DNA of 64,000 nucleotides from Roseibium algicola (lineage in GTDB: Bacteria; Pseudomonadota; Alphaproteobacteria; Rhizobiales; Stappiaceae), in assembly GCF_001999245.1 (NCBI RefSeq), contig NZ_CP019630.1:2658501-2722500 (forward strand), given 5' to 3'. How positions within the stretch are numbered: position 1 is the stretch's first letter; the number at the start of each line of letters is the position of its first letter. Below, piece after piece: positions 8,629 to 17,771 of this stretch. Position numbers and translations under genes: made by a program. The notes under the pieces were generated by a model that saw only the letters and a program-made list of their open reading frames with translations, was not told the origin of the DNA and ran no database searches.

Positions 8629-9099
8629 ATGAACATCATCGAGCAGCTCAATGCTGAGGAAATGGCGAAAATCGAAGAGCAGCGCAAGCTGCCGGAATTT
8701 TCTCCTGGTGACACCGTTCGCGTCAACGTGAAGGTCACCGAAGGTACGCGTACCCGTACCCAGGCTTACGAAGGCGTCTGCATCGCCCGTTCCGGCGGCG
8801 GCATCAACGAGAGCTTCACGGTTCGCAAGATTTCTTACGGCGAAGGCGTCGAGCGCGTTTTCCCGGTCTACTCCCCGATGCTGGAAGGCGTTGAAGTGGT
8901 TCGCCGCGGTAAAGTCCGTCGCGCGAAGCTCTACTACCTGCGCGACCGTCGCGGCAAGTCTGCCCGTATCGTGGAAAACACCAATGCTCGTTCCAAGCGC
9001 CTCAACGAAGAAGTGCGTGCGGAAGTGGCTGCTGCCAAGGCAGCTGCTGCAGAAGCCAAGGCCGCTGCCAAGGAAGCTGCAGAGAACGCAGCCGAATAA
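8629..9099 (+). CDS. rplS: 50S ribosomal protein L19
   Basis: A 156-residue L19 located at the 30S-50S interface. The core is standard ([41 protein letters not shown] and [15 protein letters not shown]). From about residue 120 there is a tail of Ala, Lys and Glu repeats ([19 protein letters not shown]), making it about 40 residues longer than E. coli L19. It is preceded by 223 bases of leader and followed at once by a Rho-independent terminator at 9122. Confidence 0.97.
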   Translation: MNIIEQLNAEEMAKIEEQRKLPEFSPGDTVRVNVKVTEGTRTRTQAYEGVCIARSGGGINESFTVRKISYGEGVERVFPVYSPMLEGVEVVRRGKVRRAKLYYLRDRRGKSARIVENTNARSKRLNEEVRAEVAAAKAAAAEAKAAAKEAAENAAE

Positions 9100-9121
9100 G
9101 CCGGCCCGGCAAAACGTTTCG

Positions 9122-9150
9122 AAAAGGCGGTCGTTCGGGCCGCCTTTTTT
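9122..9150 (+). terminator. Rho-independent terminator of rplS
   Basis: AAGGCGG (9124-9130) pairs with CCGCCTT (9140-9146), followed by a run of T to 9150, 23 bases after the rplS stop. Confidence 0.85.
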
Positions 9151-9227
9151 GCATTTGCGCCAAACCCTGGCGCAGTCCGATGCAAATCCGGGGTTTTGCG
9201 CCCCGTTCTTCCTGCGCCGGTCAATCT

Positions 9228-9248
9228 GAGTTGAATTCAGCTCAACTC
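9228..9248. promoter_or_regulatory. Inverted repeat upstream of leuC (possible operator)
   Basis: GAGTTGA (9228-9234) and TCAACTC (9242-9248) form a perfect 7-bp inverted repeat with a 7-base spacer, about 155 bases before the leuC start. It could bind a dimeric regulator of leucine synthesis; no regulator is encoded nearby, so the assignment is tentative. Confidence 0.35.
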
Positions 9249-9403
9249 GGAACGCTTGACCTTCAGGCGGCGCTGCGTCATTCACTAGCTACGATAAACG
9301 AGGATAGACCCTTGCGGCTGGACGCGCCGCGACGGGCATCACCGGGCATTTCGCAAACTTTAGACCGTTTGACCGTTTGCTCGGATGGACCGAGGAGAGA
9401 CCC

Positions 9404-10816
9404 ATGGCCAACGCACGGACGCTTTACGACAAGATCTGGGACGACCACGTGGTCGACATGCAGCCGGACGGAACCGGTCTGCTCTACATCGATCGCCACC
9501 TGGTGCATGAAGTTACCAGCCCGCAGGCTTTCGAAGGCCTGCGCATGGCCGGCCGCCAGGTGCGCCAGCCGGAGAAGACGCTTGCCGTGGTCGACCACAA
9601 CGTTCCGACCACCGATCGCCGTCACGGCATCGATGATCCGGAATCGGCCCTGCAGGTCGACACGCTGGCCAAGAACGCGGCAGAATTCGGCATCGAGTAT
9701 TATTCCGAACTCGACATGCGTCAGGGCGTCGTTCACATCGTGGGTCCCGAGCAAGGCTTCACCCTGCCCGGCATGACCATTGTGTGCGGCGACAGCCACA
9801 CCTCCACCCATGGCGCTTTCGGCTCCCTCGCCCACGGCATCGGCACGTCCGAAGTGGAACACGTTCTGGCCACCCAGACGCTGATCCAGAAGAAAGCCAA
9901 GAACATGCTGGTGAAGGTCGACGGCAAGATCCCTGCCGGCGTCACCGCGAAAGACATCGTTCTGGCCATCATCGGCAAGATCGGTACCGCAGGCGGCACC
10001 GGCTACGTGATCGAGTATGCCGGCGAAGCAATCCGTGCCCTGTCAATGGAAGGCCGCATGACGGTCTGCAACATGTCCATCGAGGCCGGTGCACGTGCAG
10101 GCCTGATTGCACCGGACGAAATCACCTACAAGTACATCGAAGGCCGCCCCAAGGCGCCCAAGGGCGAAGCCTGGGACATGGCTCTCGGCTACTGGAAGAC
10201 CCTGCATTCGGATGCGGACGCCTATTTCGACAAGGTCATCGAGCTGGACGCCGCCAACCTGCCGCCGATCGTTTCCTGGGGCTCGTCTCCGGAAGACGTC
10301 ATCTCGGTGGAAGGTGTCGTGCCGGATCCGGCCGAAATCGCTGATGAAAACCGCCGCGAGTCCAAGAAGCGCGCCCTGGAATACATGGGCCTGCAGCCGG
10401 GCACCAGGATCACCGACATCAAGATCGACCGTGCCTTCATCGGTTCGTGCACCAACGGCCGCATTGAAGACCTGCGTGCTGCGGCGGCCGTCATCGGCAA
10501 TCACAAGGTGGCAGCAGGCGTCAGCGCCATGGTTGTCCCGGGCTCTGGTCTGGTGAAGGAACAGGCCGAAGAAGAAGGTCTGGACGTCATCTTCAAGGAA
10601 GCAGGCTTCGAATGGCGTGAGCCGGGCTGCTCCATGTGCCTTGCCATGAATGCGGACAAGCTGAAGCCGGGCGAGCGCTGTGCGTCGACGTCCAACCGCA
10701 ACTTCGAAGGCCGTCAGGGTCACAAGGGCCGGACCCATCTGGTTTCGCCGGCCATGGCGGCAGCGGCGGCAATCGCCGGCCATTTTGTCGATATCCGCGA
10801 GTGGACGACTAATTGA
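9404..10816 (+). CDS. leuC: 3-isopropylmalate dehydratase large subunit
   Basis: A 470-residue aconitase-family enzyme that, with LeuD, isomerises 2-isopropylmalate to 3-isopropylmalate in leucine synthesis. The three 4Fe-4S ligands are present: C349 in IGSCTNGR and C409/C412 in [10 protein letters not shown]. Other signatures are [19 protein letters not shown] and HVLATQTL. Length matches the bacterial LeuC norm. ATG 9404 follows GAGGAGA. leuD and leuB are not in the window, so the leu genes are split. A strong terminator follows at 10841. Confidence 0.98.
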   Translation: MANARTLYDKIWDDHVVDMQPDGTGLLYIDRHLVHEVTSPQAFEGLRMAGRQVRQPEKTLAVVDHNVPTTDRRHGIDDPESALQVDTLAKNAAEFGIEYYSELDMRQGVVHIVGPEQGFTLPGMTIVCGDSHTSTHGAFGSLAHGIGTSEVEHVLATQTLIQKKAKNMLVKVDGKIPAGVTAKDIVLAIIGKIGTAGGTGYVIEYAGEAIRALSMEGRMTVCNMSIEAGARAGLIAPDEITYKYIEGRPKAPKGEAWDMALGYWKTLHSDADAYFDKVIELDAANLPPIVSWGSSPEDVISVEGVVPDPAEIADENRRESKKRALEYMGLQPGTRITDIKIDRAFIGSCTNGRIEDLRAAAAVIGNHKVAAGVSAMVVPGSGLVKEQAEEEGLDVIFKEAGFEWREPGCSMCLAMNADKLKPGERCASTSNRNFEGRQGHKGRTHLVSPAMAAAAAIAGHFVDIREWTTN

Positions 10817-11199
10817 TTCGACCGCATTTCGGTTCGTGAGAAAGGGCGCCGCAAGGCGCCCTTTTTGCTTCTCCCCGTAAAACAGTCACAATGACGCAGG
10901 GGATTTTGCTTTTGCGTAAATAATTCATGTAGTTAAGAAAAATCCTTTGCCGGGTCTGATCTGGCGACAACTGCACTCAGAAATGATTTTCCCGGGCTTC
11001 ACAAGACTGTCACCTCGGCACTACAATACTCCGGTCACAAAAGGACTGTTCCGCTGTCCGATTGACCGGATAACGGACATTCCGACAGGTCAACGCGCTG
11101 TCAGTTGGCACCTGATTGCTGGAAGTTGATCCAACGTAAGTCGTTAGAGCAACGCATCCGCGTGTGGATTCGGCATGCTCTGGGAATGAGGAGCGGAAG
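10817..11199. other. leuC-HNH intergenic region
   Basis: Apart from the leuC terminator I see no gene or RNA. The stretch 10905-10950 is noticeably AT-richer than its surroundings (for example TTTTGCGTAAATAATTCATG) and may contain the promoter of the downstream nuclease gene. A short frame at 10947-11129 has no supporting features. Confidence 0.5.
10841..10866 (+). terminator. Rho-independent terminator of leuC
   Basis: AAAGGGCGCC (10841-10850), GCAA loop, GGCGCCCTTT, then further T residues to 10866; it lies 25 bases after the leuC stop. Confidence 0.93.
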
Positions 11200-11757
11200 G
11201 TGACGATAGCGGTTTCGTCGGGCGCCCATCCGGCGTTGGTGCTCAATGCGGATTACCGGCCTTTGAGCTACTACCCCCTGTCGCTGTGGAGTTGGCAGGA
11301 TACCATCAAGGCTGTGTTCCTGGACCGGGTGAACATTGTTGCCGAATACGATGCGGCGGTTCGAAGTCCGAGCTTCGAGTTCCGATTACCCAGTGTGGTC
11401 TCTCTCAAGACCTTCGTGAAACCCAGCCGATACCCTGCCTTTACCCGATTTAACGTCTTTCTCCGCGACAAATTCCAGTGTCAGTACTGCGGCTCCAAGG
11501 ATGAGCTGACCTTCGACCACCTTGTGCCGCGTTCCAAGGGTGGTCTGACGACCTGGGACAATGTCATCACCGCCTGCTCCCCCTGCAATCTGCGCAAGTC
11601 CAACAAGTCGTGCCAGCAACTGAACATGTGGCCGATGCACATGCCGTTCCAGCCGACCATCCAGGACCTGCACAACAACGGCCGCGGTTTCCCGCCCAAC
11701 TATCTGCACGATAGCTGGCTGGATTTCCTCTACTGGGATACCGAGCTGGAACCGTAG
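11200..11757 (+). CDS. HNH endonuclease family protein
   Basis: A 185-residue protein with a C-terminal HNH nuclease fold: a first CxxC pair in CQYCGSKDE, the catalytic FDHLVPRSKGG segment, the N in WDNVITAC and a second CxxC pair in CSPCN that completes a zinc site. The N-terminal part (LNADYRPLSYYPLSLWSWQ) is typical of the stand-alone alphaproteobacterial HNH family whose cellular role is undefined. GTG 11200 is favoured because GAGGAG lies about six bases upstream; a GTG at 11164 would add 12 residues. There is no methylase or toxin partner nearby, so this is probably not a restriction enzyme. Confidence 0.88.
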   Translation: MTIAVSSGAHPALVLNADYRPLSYYPLSLWSWQDTIKAVFLDRVNIVAEYDAAVRSPSFEFRLPSVVSLKTFVKPSRYPAFTRFNVFLRDKFQCQYCGSKDELTFDHLVPRSKGGLTTWDNVITACSPCNLRKSNKSCQQLNMWPMHMPFQPTIQDLHNNGRGFPPNYLHDSWLDFLYWDTELEP

Positions 11758-11906
11758 TCTCCGGTTCGTATTGCGAGCCTTCAGGCGGGGTCATCAAATG
11801 CCCTTGTGACGGTGACAACGCGTCTGCGTCGGAGCGCCTATTCCACGTTGCAGGCAACTGGCAGTTGACATCCAGTGGATGTATTTATGCCGTTGAATAT
11901 TTGATT

Positions 11907-11922
11907 TTAACGAGGCTTTAAC
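11907..11922 (+). promoter_or_regulatory. CtrA-type box upstream of the first TadG-like gene
   Basis: A perfect TTAA-N7-TTAAC: TTAA 11907-11910, CGAGGCT, TTAAC 11918-11922. It is 80-95 bases upstream of the ATG at 12002. TTAA-N7-TTAA is the established full-site consensus for the alphaproteobacterial cell-cycle regulator CtrA. The box also sits within a small CGAGG/CCTCG inverted repeat. Confidence 0.6.
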
Positions 11923-12001
11923 CTCGTTCCCAAAGTTCATTCACCGTTTTTTCTTAAAGTGTGTAGTAGCTGTCTTTATCTCCCTTGAGGCGGCGCCATA
12001 C

Positions 12002-13405
12002 ATGTCTCTTCTTTTCTGGAATTTCAAAATAAACAGACGATTTCTCACGCAACGTGAAGGGGCCGTTTTGCCCATCTTTGCGTTGATGGTGATTTTTCTG
12101 ATCGTCGTCATGGGCGCAGCCGTGGACGTTTCGCGCACGGTCAACGCCCGTGAGAAGCTGTCTTATGCGATCGATGCGGCCGCACTGTCCGTGGCGGCGG
12201 ATCTGTCCACATCGCTCATGACGGATGAACAGATCAAGCAGGCGCTGACGGATTCCTTCAAGTCCAACCTGGACGGCGCCGAGTTTCTGACCGAAGCCAT
12301 CAAGAACCTGACCTTTGTGGTCGATGCGGAAAACGGAACCATCAAGGTCTCCTCGACGGCCAGCCTGCAGAATTACTTCATCGATTTCGGTGGCTACATG
12401 ATGAAGAACCTGGGTCCGGAGACCTTTGCCTTCGGAACCAGTTCACAGGTCTCTTATTCCAAGTTCAACGTGGAGCTGGCCCTTGTGGTGGACGTCACCG
12501 GCTCGATGTCCTCCAGTGACATGAACACGCTGCGCAAAGCCTCGGCGGCGGTGGTCAACATCCTGCTGCCCGAGGACGTGGAAGAAGACGATGCCAAGGT
12601 GCGCATTTCGCTGGTTCCCTACAGCCAGGGCGTCAACCTCGGCACCTATGCAAAAAAGGTGAAGGGCGGCGATTTCTACAGCGTCAGCGGCAACTGCGTC
12701 ACGGAACGTCAGGATTATTCCACCTATGAGGTCATGCTCACGGACGATCCCTATAACTACTACAAGAAGTCCAGCCCTCCTCCGGCACAGACCTTTTTTG
12801 GCGGGGGCAGCAGCAGTTGCTCGTCCACGTCCAAGCTGGTGCCGTTGACCAAGAGCCGCTCCACGTTGCTGCCGGCGATTTCCGCTCTCAACAACACTGG
12901 CGGTACGGCGGGTCAGACCGGGGTTGCCTGGGGCTGGTACAGCCTGTCGCCGAACTACGCCAACGTATGGCCTGCGGACAGCGCGCCTGCGGCCTATTCA
13001 GACGGCGATACGCTCAAGTTCGCGATCATCATGACTGACGGCGACAACAACCGGTATTACCAATATATCGAACAGGAGGAGCAGTGCGGCTGGGTCAAGA
13101 AAAACGGCAAGTCGACCTGGCAATGCAGCACAGTGGCCGTGAACGCCTGGCGGGAAACAGGTGAAAGCGAAAGCTACAACAACACCTCTTCCGTCCGCTC
13201 ACGAGACATCTGTGCGGCCATGAAGGCTGCCAACATCCAGGTTTTCGGAGTTTACTTCGGAACCAGCAATACATCCGCAGGGGCAAAAAACATGCAGTCC
13301 TGCGCAAGCCAGGGAAACTATTATCAGGCTGCATCGTCCGATGAACTCATAGGAGCGTTCGCAAACATCGCGCGGAAGATCCAGTCGATCTACCTGTCCA
13401 AATAA
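12002..13405 (+). CDS. TadG-like pilus-assembly protein with von Willebrand factor A domain (copy 1)
   Basis: A 467-residue membrane-anchored protein. The N-terminus (about residues 19-60: REGAVLPIFALMVIF, VDVSRTVNAREKL, AIDAAALSVA) is the Tad/Flp pilus-assembly TadE/G-like segment with one transmembrane helix. A vWA domain begins near residue 155 with the MIDAS-like DVTGSM motif, followed by RISLVPYSQGVNLG and IIMTDGDNN. Several cysteines in the second half could form periplasmic disulfides. A TadG-type role at the cell surface in Flp pilus biogenesis or adhesion is likely. A paralogue lies 150 bases downstream; no other tad genes are in the window. Confidence 0.85.
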   Translation: MSLLFWNFKINRRFLTQREGAVLPIFALMVIFLIVVMGAAVDVSRTVNAREKLSYAIDAAALSVAADLSTSLMTDEQIKQALTDSFKSNLDGAEFLTEAIKNLTFVVDAENGTIKVSSTASLQNYFIDFGGYMMKNLGPETFAFGTSSQVSYSKFNVELALVVDVTGSMSSSDMNTLRKASAAVVNILLPEDVEEDDAKVRISLVPYSQGVNLGTYAKKVKGGDFYSVSGNCVTERQDYSTYEVMLTDDPYNYYKKSSPPPAQTFFGGGSSSCSSTSKLVPLTKSRSTLLPAISALNNTGGTAGQTGVAWGWYSLSPNYANVWPADSAPAAYSDGDTLKFAIIMTDGDNNRYYQYIEQEEQCGWVKKNGKSTWQCSTVAVNAWRETGESESYNNTSSVRSRDICAAMKAANIQVFGVYFGTSNTSAGAKNMQSCASQGNYYQAASSDELIGAFANIARKIQSIYLSK

Positions 13406-13555
13406 GACCTGCCGGACGACCGGCCAGCGAAAAGCGTCAGTCTCGATTCTTTCCGATTGGTTTACCAAACGGAAACAACCCCCTATTTTCTACATTCCGT
13501 TTAAGGAATTAGGTACTTTTCTAGAGTAACTGTCTCACAAAATGACGAGGCAGTA

Positions 13556-14980
13556 ATGCAGTATTTGAAGCGTCTCATTTGCCGACCCCTGCTTGCAGAG
13601 TTTACCGGCGATCGCAAAGCATCCATTTTGCCCATTTTCGGTATGCTGGTGATCCTGATCGTCGTGATCGCGGGGATTACCATCGACGTGTCCCGAACGG
13701 TGAATGCGCGCGAAAAACTGTCCTTTGCGATTGATGCCGCGGCACTTTCGGTCGCGGCAGACCTGTCGACCAGCGTCATGAGCGACGACCAGATCAAGCA
13801 AGCTCTGGCGGATTCCTTCAAGGCCAACCTGGCCGACGTCGAATTCCTGGACGAGGCAATCGACAATCTCGACTTCGTCGTCGATCCGGACAACGGCACC
13901 ATCAAGGTAACGTCCACGGCCTCTCTCAAGAACTACTTCATCGACATGGGCGGTTACGGCAAGAGTGCCCTCGGCCCGGAAACATTCAGCTTCGGAACGA
14001 GCTCACAGGTCACCTACTCACGCTTTGACGTCGAACTGGCCCTCGTCGTCGACGTTACCGGGTCCATGCGCAACGACATGGATACGCTGCGGGATGCCTC
14101 CGAAGGCCTGGTGAACATCTTGATCCCGGATGGAACCGAAGAATCCGAAAGCAAGGTCCGTATCTCGCTGGTGCCATACAGCCAGGGGGTCAACCTGGGA
14201 GCTTACGCTTCCAAGGTGAAGGGCGGCCTCTTCGGCTATGCCGACAGCAGCAAATGCGTGACGGAACGCCAGGATTACGACGACGGCGAAGATCTCTACG
14301 AAGTTCGCTACACCGACAAGACCTACAATTACTACGACAAGACCGATCCGCCGCCGAAGGCCGTGTTTTACGGCGGTGGCAGCAACAATTGTTCCAGCAC
14401 GTCGAAGATGATCCCGCTGACATCCGACCGGGACGAGTTGCTCGATGCGATCGCCGACCTGGATGATAACGGCGGTACGGCAGGCCAGACCGGCGTGGTC
14501 TGGGGCTGGAACAGCATCTCGCCGAACTATTCGGACGTATGGCCCCTTGCGAGCAAGCCGGAGCCTTATGACAACGAGGATGTTCTCAAGTTCGCGATCA
14601 TCATGACCGACGGGGATAACAACCGGTACTACGAATACATCGGCGAACGGGAAGAATGCGACTGGGTTTATTCCAGACGCCATGGCTGGCAGTACAAGTG
14701 TGAGACGGTGACGGTCAATCAGTGGCAGGAACGCAGCGAAAGCGAGAGCTACAGCAACAATTCCTCAACGGCTCAGCGCGCGCTTTGCCAGGCCATGAAG
14801 GACGAAGGAATTTCGATCTTCGGCGTCTATTTCGGCACCAGCAACACCTCGGCCGGGTCGAGAAACATGCAGTCCTGCGCCAGCACGGGCAATTTCTACA
14901 AGGCAACGAGTTCGGACGAGCTGATCAACGCCTTTGCCAATATCGCCAAGAAGATCCAGCAGATCTACGTTTCGAGGTAA
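13556..14980 (+). CDS. TadG-like pilus-assembly protein with von Willebrand factor A domain (copy 2)
   Basis: A 474-residue tandem paralogue of the upstream gene, colinear over its whole length: same TadE/G-like anchor (KASILPIFGMLVILIVVI, VDVSRTVNAREKLSFAIDAA), same MIDAS motif DVTGSM, same SLVPYSQGVNLGAYASKVKGG and the same C-terminal FGVYFGTSNTSAG and CASTGNFYKA. It differs mainly by short insertions near the DYDDGEDLYEV and CDWVYSRRHGW regions. Unlike copy 1 it has no perfect CtrA-type box in the 150-base gap upstream, so the two may be co-transcribed or differently controlled. A bidirectional terminator follows. Confidence 0.85.
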   Translation: MQYLKRLICRPLLAEFTGDRKASILPIFGMLVILIVVIAGITIDVSRTVNAREKLSFAIDAAALSVAADLSTSVMSDDQIKQALADSFKANLADVEFLDEAIDNLDFVVDPDNGTIKVTSTASLKNYFIDMGGYGKSALGPETFSFGTSSQVTYSRFDVELALVVDVTGSMRNDMDTLRDASEGLVNILIPDGTEESESKVRISLVPYSQGVNLGAYASKVKGGLFGYADSSKCVTERQDYDDGEDLYEVRYTDKTYNYYDKTDPPPKAVFYGGGSNNCSSTSKMIPLTSDRDELLDAIADLDDNGGTAGQTGVVWGWNSISPNYSDVWPLASKPEPYDNEDVLKFAIIMTDGDNNRYYEYIGEREECDWVYSRRHGWQYKCETVTVNQWQERSESESYSNNSSTAQRALCQAMKDEGISIFGVYFGTSNTSAGSRNMQSCASTGNFYKATSSDELINAFANIAKKIQQIYVSR

Positions 14981-15013
14981 CTGAACCCTTCCGGGATCGG
15001 ATCGACAAAACTG

Positions 15014-15045
15014 AAAAAAAGGCTCGCCGGGTGGCGAGCCTTTTT
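15014..15045. terminator. Bidirectional terminator between TadG-like copy 2 and acs
   Basis: GGCTCGCC (15021-15028), short loop, GGCGAGCC (15033-15040), flanked by AAAAAAA on the left and TTTTT on the right, so it can act for both converging genes. Confidence 0.92.
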
Positions 15046-15071
15046 GCATTTCACAGTCCGGAGTGTGCCGG

Positions 15072-17009
15072 TCAGCCGCGGTTCTGGCGGTTGTCGATCA
15101 GGTCGTCGACGACGGTCGGATCGGCCAGGGTCGATGTGTCGCCCAGGCTGTCGAAGCTGTCTTCGGCGATCTTGCGCAGGATACGGCGCATGATCTTGCC
15201 CGACCGGGTCTTCGGCAGGCCGGGTGCGAACTGGATCAGGTCCGGAGAGGCAATCGGCCCGATTTCCGAGCGGACATGCTTGACCAGTTCCTTCTTCAGC
15301 TCGTCGCTCGGCTCTTCGCCTTCCATCAGCGTGACATAGGCATAGATGCCCTGTCCCTTGATGTCGTGCGGATAGCCGACCACAGCGGCCTCGGAAACCT
15401 TCGGATGCGCCACAAGTGCGCTCTCGACTTCCGCCGTGCCCATGCGGTGACCGGAAACGTTGATGACGTCATCAACGCGGCCGGTGATCCAGTAGTAGCC
15501 GTCCTCGTCACGACGGCAGCCGTCACCAGTGAAATAGAGGCCCTTGTAGGTGGCGAAATAGGTCTGGACGAAGCGCTCATGGTCGCCATAGACCGTGCGC
15601 ATCTGGCCTGGCCAGCTGTCCTTGATGACAAGGTTGCCTTCCGTTGCCCCTTCCAGGAACTTGCCTTCCGCGTCGACGATCGCCGGCTGGACGCCGAAGA
15701 ACGGACGTGTGGCGGAACCTGGCTTCAGGTCGGTTGCGCCCGGCAGCGGGGTGATCAGGATGCCGCCGGTTTCGGTCTGCCACCAGGTGTCGACAATCGG
15801 GCAGCGCTTGTCGCCAACCACATTGTAGTACCAGGTCCAGGCTTCCGGATTGATCGGCTCGCCCACGGACCCCAGAAGACGCAGGGACTTGCGCGAGGTT
15901 TTGGTGACGTGTTCGTCGCCGGCGCCCATCAGGGCGCGGATCGCGGTGGGTGCCGTATAGAAGATGTTGACGTTGTGCTTGTCGCAGACTTCCCAGAAGC
16001 GGCCCGGACCGGGATAGGTCGGAACACCTTCGAACATCAGCGTGGTGGCGCCGTTGGCAAGCGGGCCGTAGACGATGTAGCTGTGACCGGTGACCCAGCC
16101 CACATCCGCCGTGCACCAGTAGACGTCGCCTTCGTGATAATCGAAGACATATTCATGGGTCATGGAGGCGTAGACCAGGTAGCCGCCGGTGGTGTGCATC
16201 ACACCCTTGGGTTTGCCGGTCGACCCGGAAGTGTAGAGGATGAAGAGCGGATCTTCCGCGTTCATCTCCGCCGGTGCACAATGGTCGGACACACGGTCCG
16301 CCTCGTCGTGGTACCAGACGTCTCGGCCGGCCTGCATGGCAATGTCGCCGCCGGTGCGCTTGACCACGATGACGCTCTTTACCGGCGCTTTTTCAGCAGC
16401 CTTGTCGACATTGGCCTTCAACGGCACCTTGCGGCCACCGCGCAGGCCCTCGTCTGCCGTGATCACGCATTCAGAGGCGCAATCCTCGATACGCTGGGCA
16501 AGGCTGTCCGGTGAAAATCCGCCGAAGACGATGGAATGCACAGCGCCGATGCGGGCGCAGGCAAGCATTGCATAAGCTGCTTCCGGAATCATCGGCAGAT
16601 AGATGGTGACGCGGTCGCCCTTCTTGACACCCTGGCCGTGCAGCACGTTGGCGAACTTGTTCACCTCGCGGTGCAGTTCCTTGTAGGTGATGACCTTGTG
16701 CTCGTTCGGGTCGTCACCTTCCCAGATGATCGCGGGCTGGTCGCCGCGCTTTTCCAGGTGGCGGTCAACGCAGTTGGCCGAAACGTTGAGCGTGCCGTCC
16801 TCGAACCATTTGATCGAAACGTTGTGATAGTCGTAGGAAGTGTTCTTCACCTTGGTGAAAGGCTTGATCCAGTCCACCCGTTTGCCGTGCTCACCCCAGA
16901 AGCCGTCGGGGTCTTCCACGGAACGCTGATACATTTCCTGATATTTGGCATTGTCGACATGCGCCCGCGCGGCAACCTCCGCGGGAACGGGAAATACGGA
17001 CTCAGTCAT
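15072..17009 (-). CDS. acs: Acetyl-coenzyme A synthetase
   Basis: A 645-residue AMP-forming acetate-CoA ligase. It contains the ATP/AMP-binding [12 protein letters not shown] motif, the WWQTETGG segment, the [18 protein letters not shown] hinge and the C-terminal RSGKIMRR motif whose lysine is the conserved acetylation-regulated catalytic residue. Length matches Acs. The start MTESVFPVP at 17009 is preceded on the minus strand by GGGAGGTTTCAC, a strong ribosome-binding site; a longer frame to 17087 lacks one. It would allow growth on acetate and recapture of acetate, feeding the acetyl-CoA pool. Confidence 0.98.
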   Translation of the reverse strand: MTESVFPVPAEVAARAHVDNAKYQEMYQRSVEDPDGFWGEHGKRVDWIKPFTKVKNTSYDYHNVSIKWFEDGTLNVSANCVDRHLEKRGDQPAIIWEGDDPNEHKVITYKELHREVNKFANVLHGQGVKKGDRVTIYLPMIPEAAYAMLACARIGAVHSIVFGGFSPDSLAQRIEDCASECVITADEGLRGGRKVPLKANVDKAAEKAPVKSVIVVKRTGGDIAMQAGRDVWYHDEADRVSDHCAPAEMNAEDPLFILYTSGSTGKPKGVMHTTGGYLVYASMTHEYVFDYHEGDVYWCTADVGWVTGHSYIVYGPLANGATTLMFEGVPTYPGPGRFWEVCDKHNVNIFYTAPTAIRALMGAGDEHVTKTSRKSLRLLGSVGEPINPEAWTWYYNVVGDKRCPIVDTWWQTETGGILITPLPGATDLKPGSATRPFFGVQPAIVDAEGKFLEGATEGNLVIKDSWPGQMRTVYGDHERFVQTYFATYKGLYFTGDGCRRDEDGYYWITGRVDDVINVSGHRMGTAEVESALVAHPKVSEAAVVGYPHDIKGQGIYAYVTLMEGEEPSDELKKELVKHVRSEIGPIASPDLIQFAPGLPKTRSGKIMRRILRKIAEDSFDSLGDTSTLADPTVVDDLIDNRQNRG

Positions 17010-17214
17010 GTGAAACCTCCCAGAAACCACAATTGGACCTGCGGTAAGCGAGTTCTCCCTTCCGCGGCCTTGTTTTGCCGGGGCCATTATGCGTATGGCC
17101 CCTCAAAGCGTCCAGAACCTAGACTTGGTACTTTAGTCGGCGAGTCTTTGGTCTATGGCAAGGCCTAAGACCTTCAATCTCGTACGGATTTACGCGTATT
17201 TCCCGGCGATCACG

Positions 17215-17613
17215 TCAGCTCAGCCATCCGATCACGATACCCTGCACAAGCAGTACCCCGAGCCAGTGACCGCCGTCGATCAGCGTCAGGTTCCAGGACA
17301 GCCCTTGAAAGCGGTGGTTGACGATCTGCGTGGTCATGACGATGCCGACCCAGATCATCAGCGCGGAGATGATGCCGTTCCTGATATCGGCTCCACCGGT
17401 GTGATAGATCACGCCCGCGAAGACGAATGCCATGATGATCTGGCAGAAAAAGGCCGTTGCAAAGACAACCGGGTTTGGCCTCGTCTGCTCCTTGGTCAGA
17501 CCGGCGGCGTTCATCCAGGCCTTGCCGAGGATGCCGTACCAGAGCGCGCCGAACAGGAAAGACACAATGGCGGCCGCAGCAACTGCAATCAGGTTGATAC
17601 CGTCGAACATCAT
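17215..17613 (-). CDS. DUF1761 domain membrane protein
   Basis: A 132-residue protein with four predicted membrane spans. The WYGILGKAWM segment, the GLTKEQTRP linker and the C-terminal GGHWLGVLLVQG are characteristic of the DUF1761 family, whose function is unknown. The start at 17613 follows GGGAG seven bases upstream on the minus strand; an adjacent ATG at 17610 is equally possible. It is co-directional with acs but about 200 bases separate them, so a shared transcript is uncertain. Confidence 0.8.
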   Translation of the reverse strand: MMFDGINLIAVAAAAIVSFLFGALWYGILGKAWMNAAGLTKEQTRPNPVVFATAFFCQIIMAFVFAGVIYHTGGADIRNGIISALMIWVGIVMTTQIVNHRFQGLSWNLTLIDGGHWLGVLLVQGIVIGWLS

Positions 17614-17771
17614 TGCAGGTCTCCCAACGTCATTTTTTCCTTGGCAATTCTGTCTACTTGCGACTTTTATCACACTTCGGGATTGCAAGTGTCTCTAAAT
17701 TCGGCCCGTCTCGCCTATCTCCTTTCCGGATAAGGCTTTTTCGAAAATTCATTACAGGAGCCCAAGGTTTC

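Larger units (their letters stand above)
9100..9403 (+). other. rplS-leuC intergenic region
   Basis: Holds the rplS terminator, an inverted repeat at 9228-9248 and the leuC leader with a purine-rich ribosome-binding site (GAGGAGA, ending about four bases before the ATG at 9404). I saw no leader peptide rich in Leu codons that would indicate attenuation. Confidence 0.55.

Noticed and set aside
10947..11129. 60-codon frame in the leuC-HNH gap
   Set aside because: No ribosome-binding site, no recognisable features; chance frame in non-coding DNA.
13406..13555. CtrA-type box before TadG-like copy 2
   Set aside because: A TTAA is present near 13501 but no second TTAA at seven-base spacing.
15063..16514. 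483-codon + strand frame over acs
   Set aside because: Antisense to the well-supported acs gene, no motif and no plausible start context.
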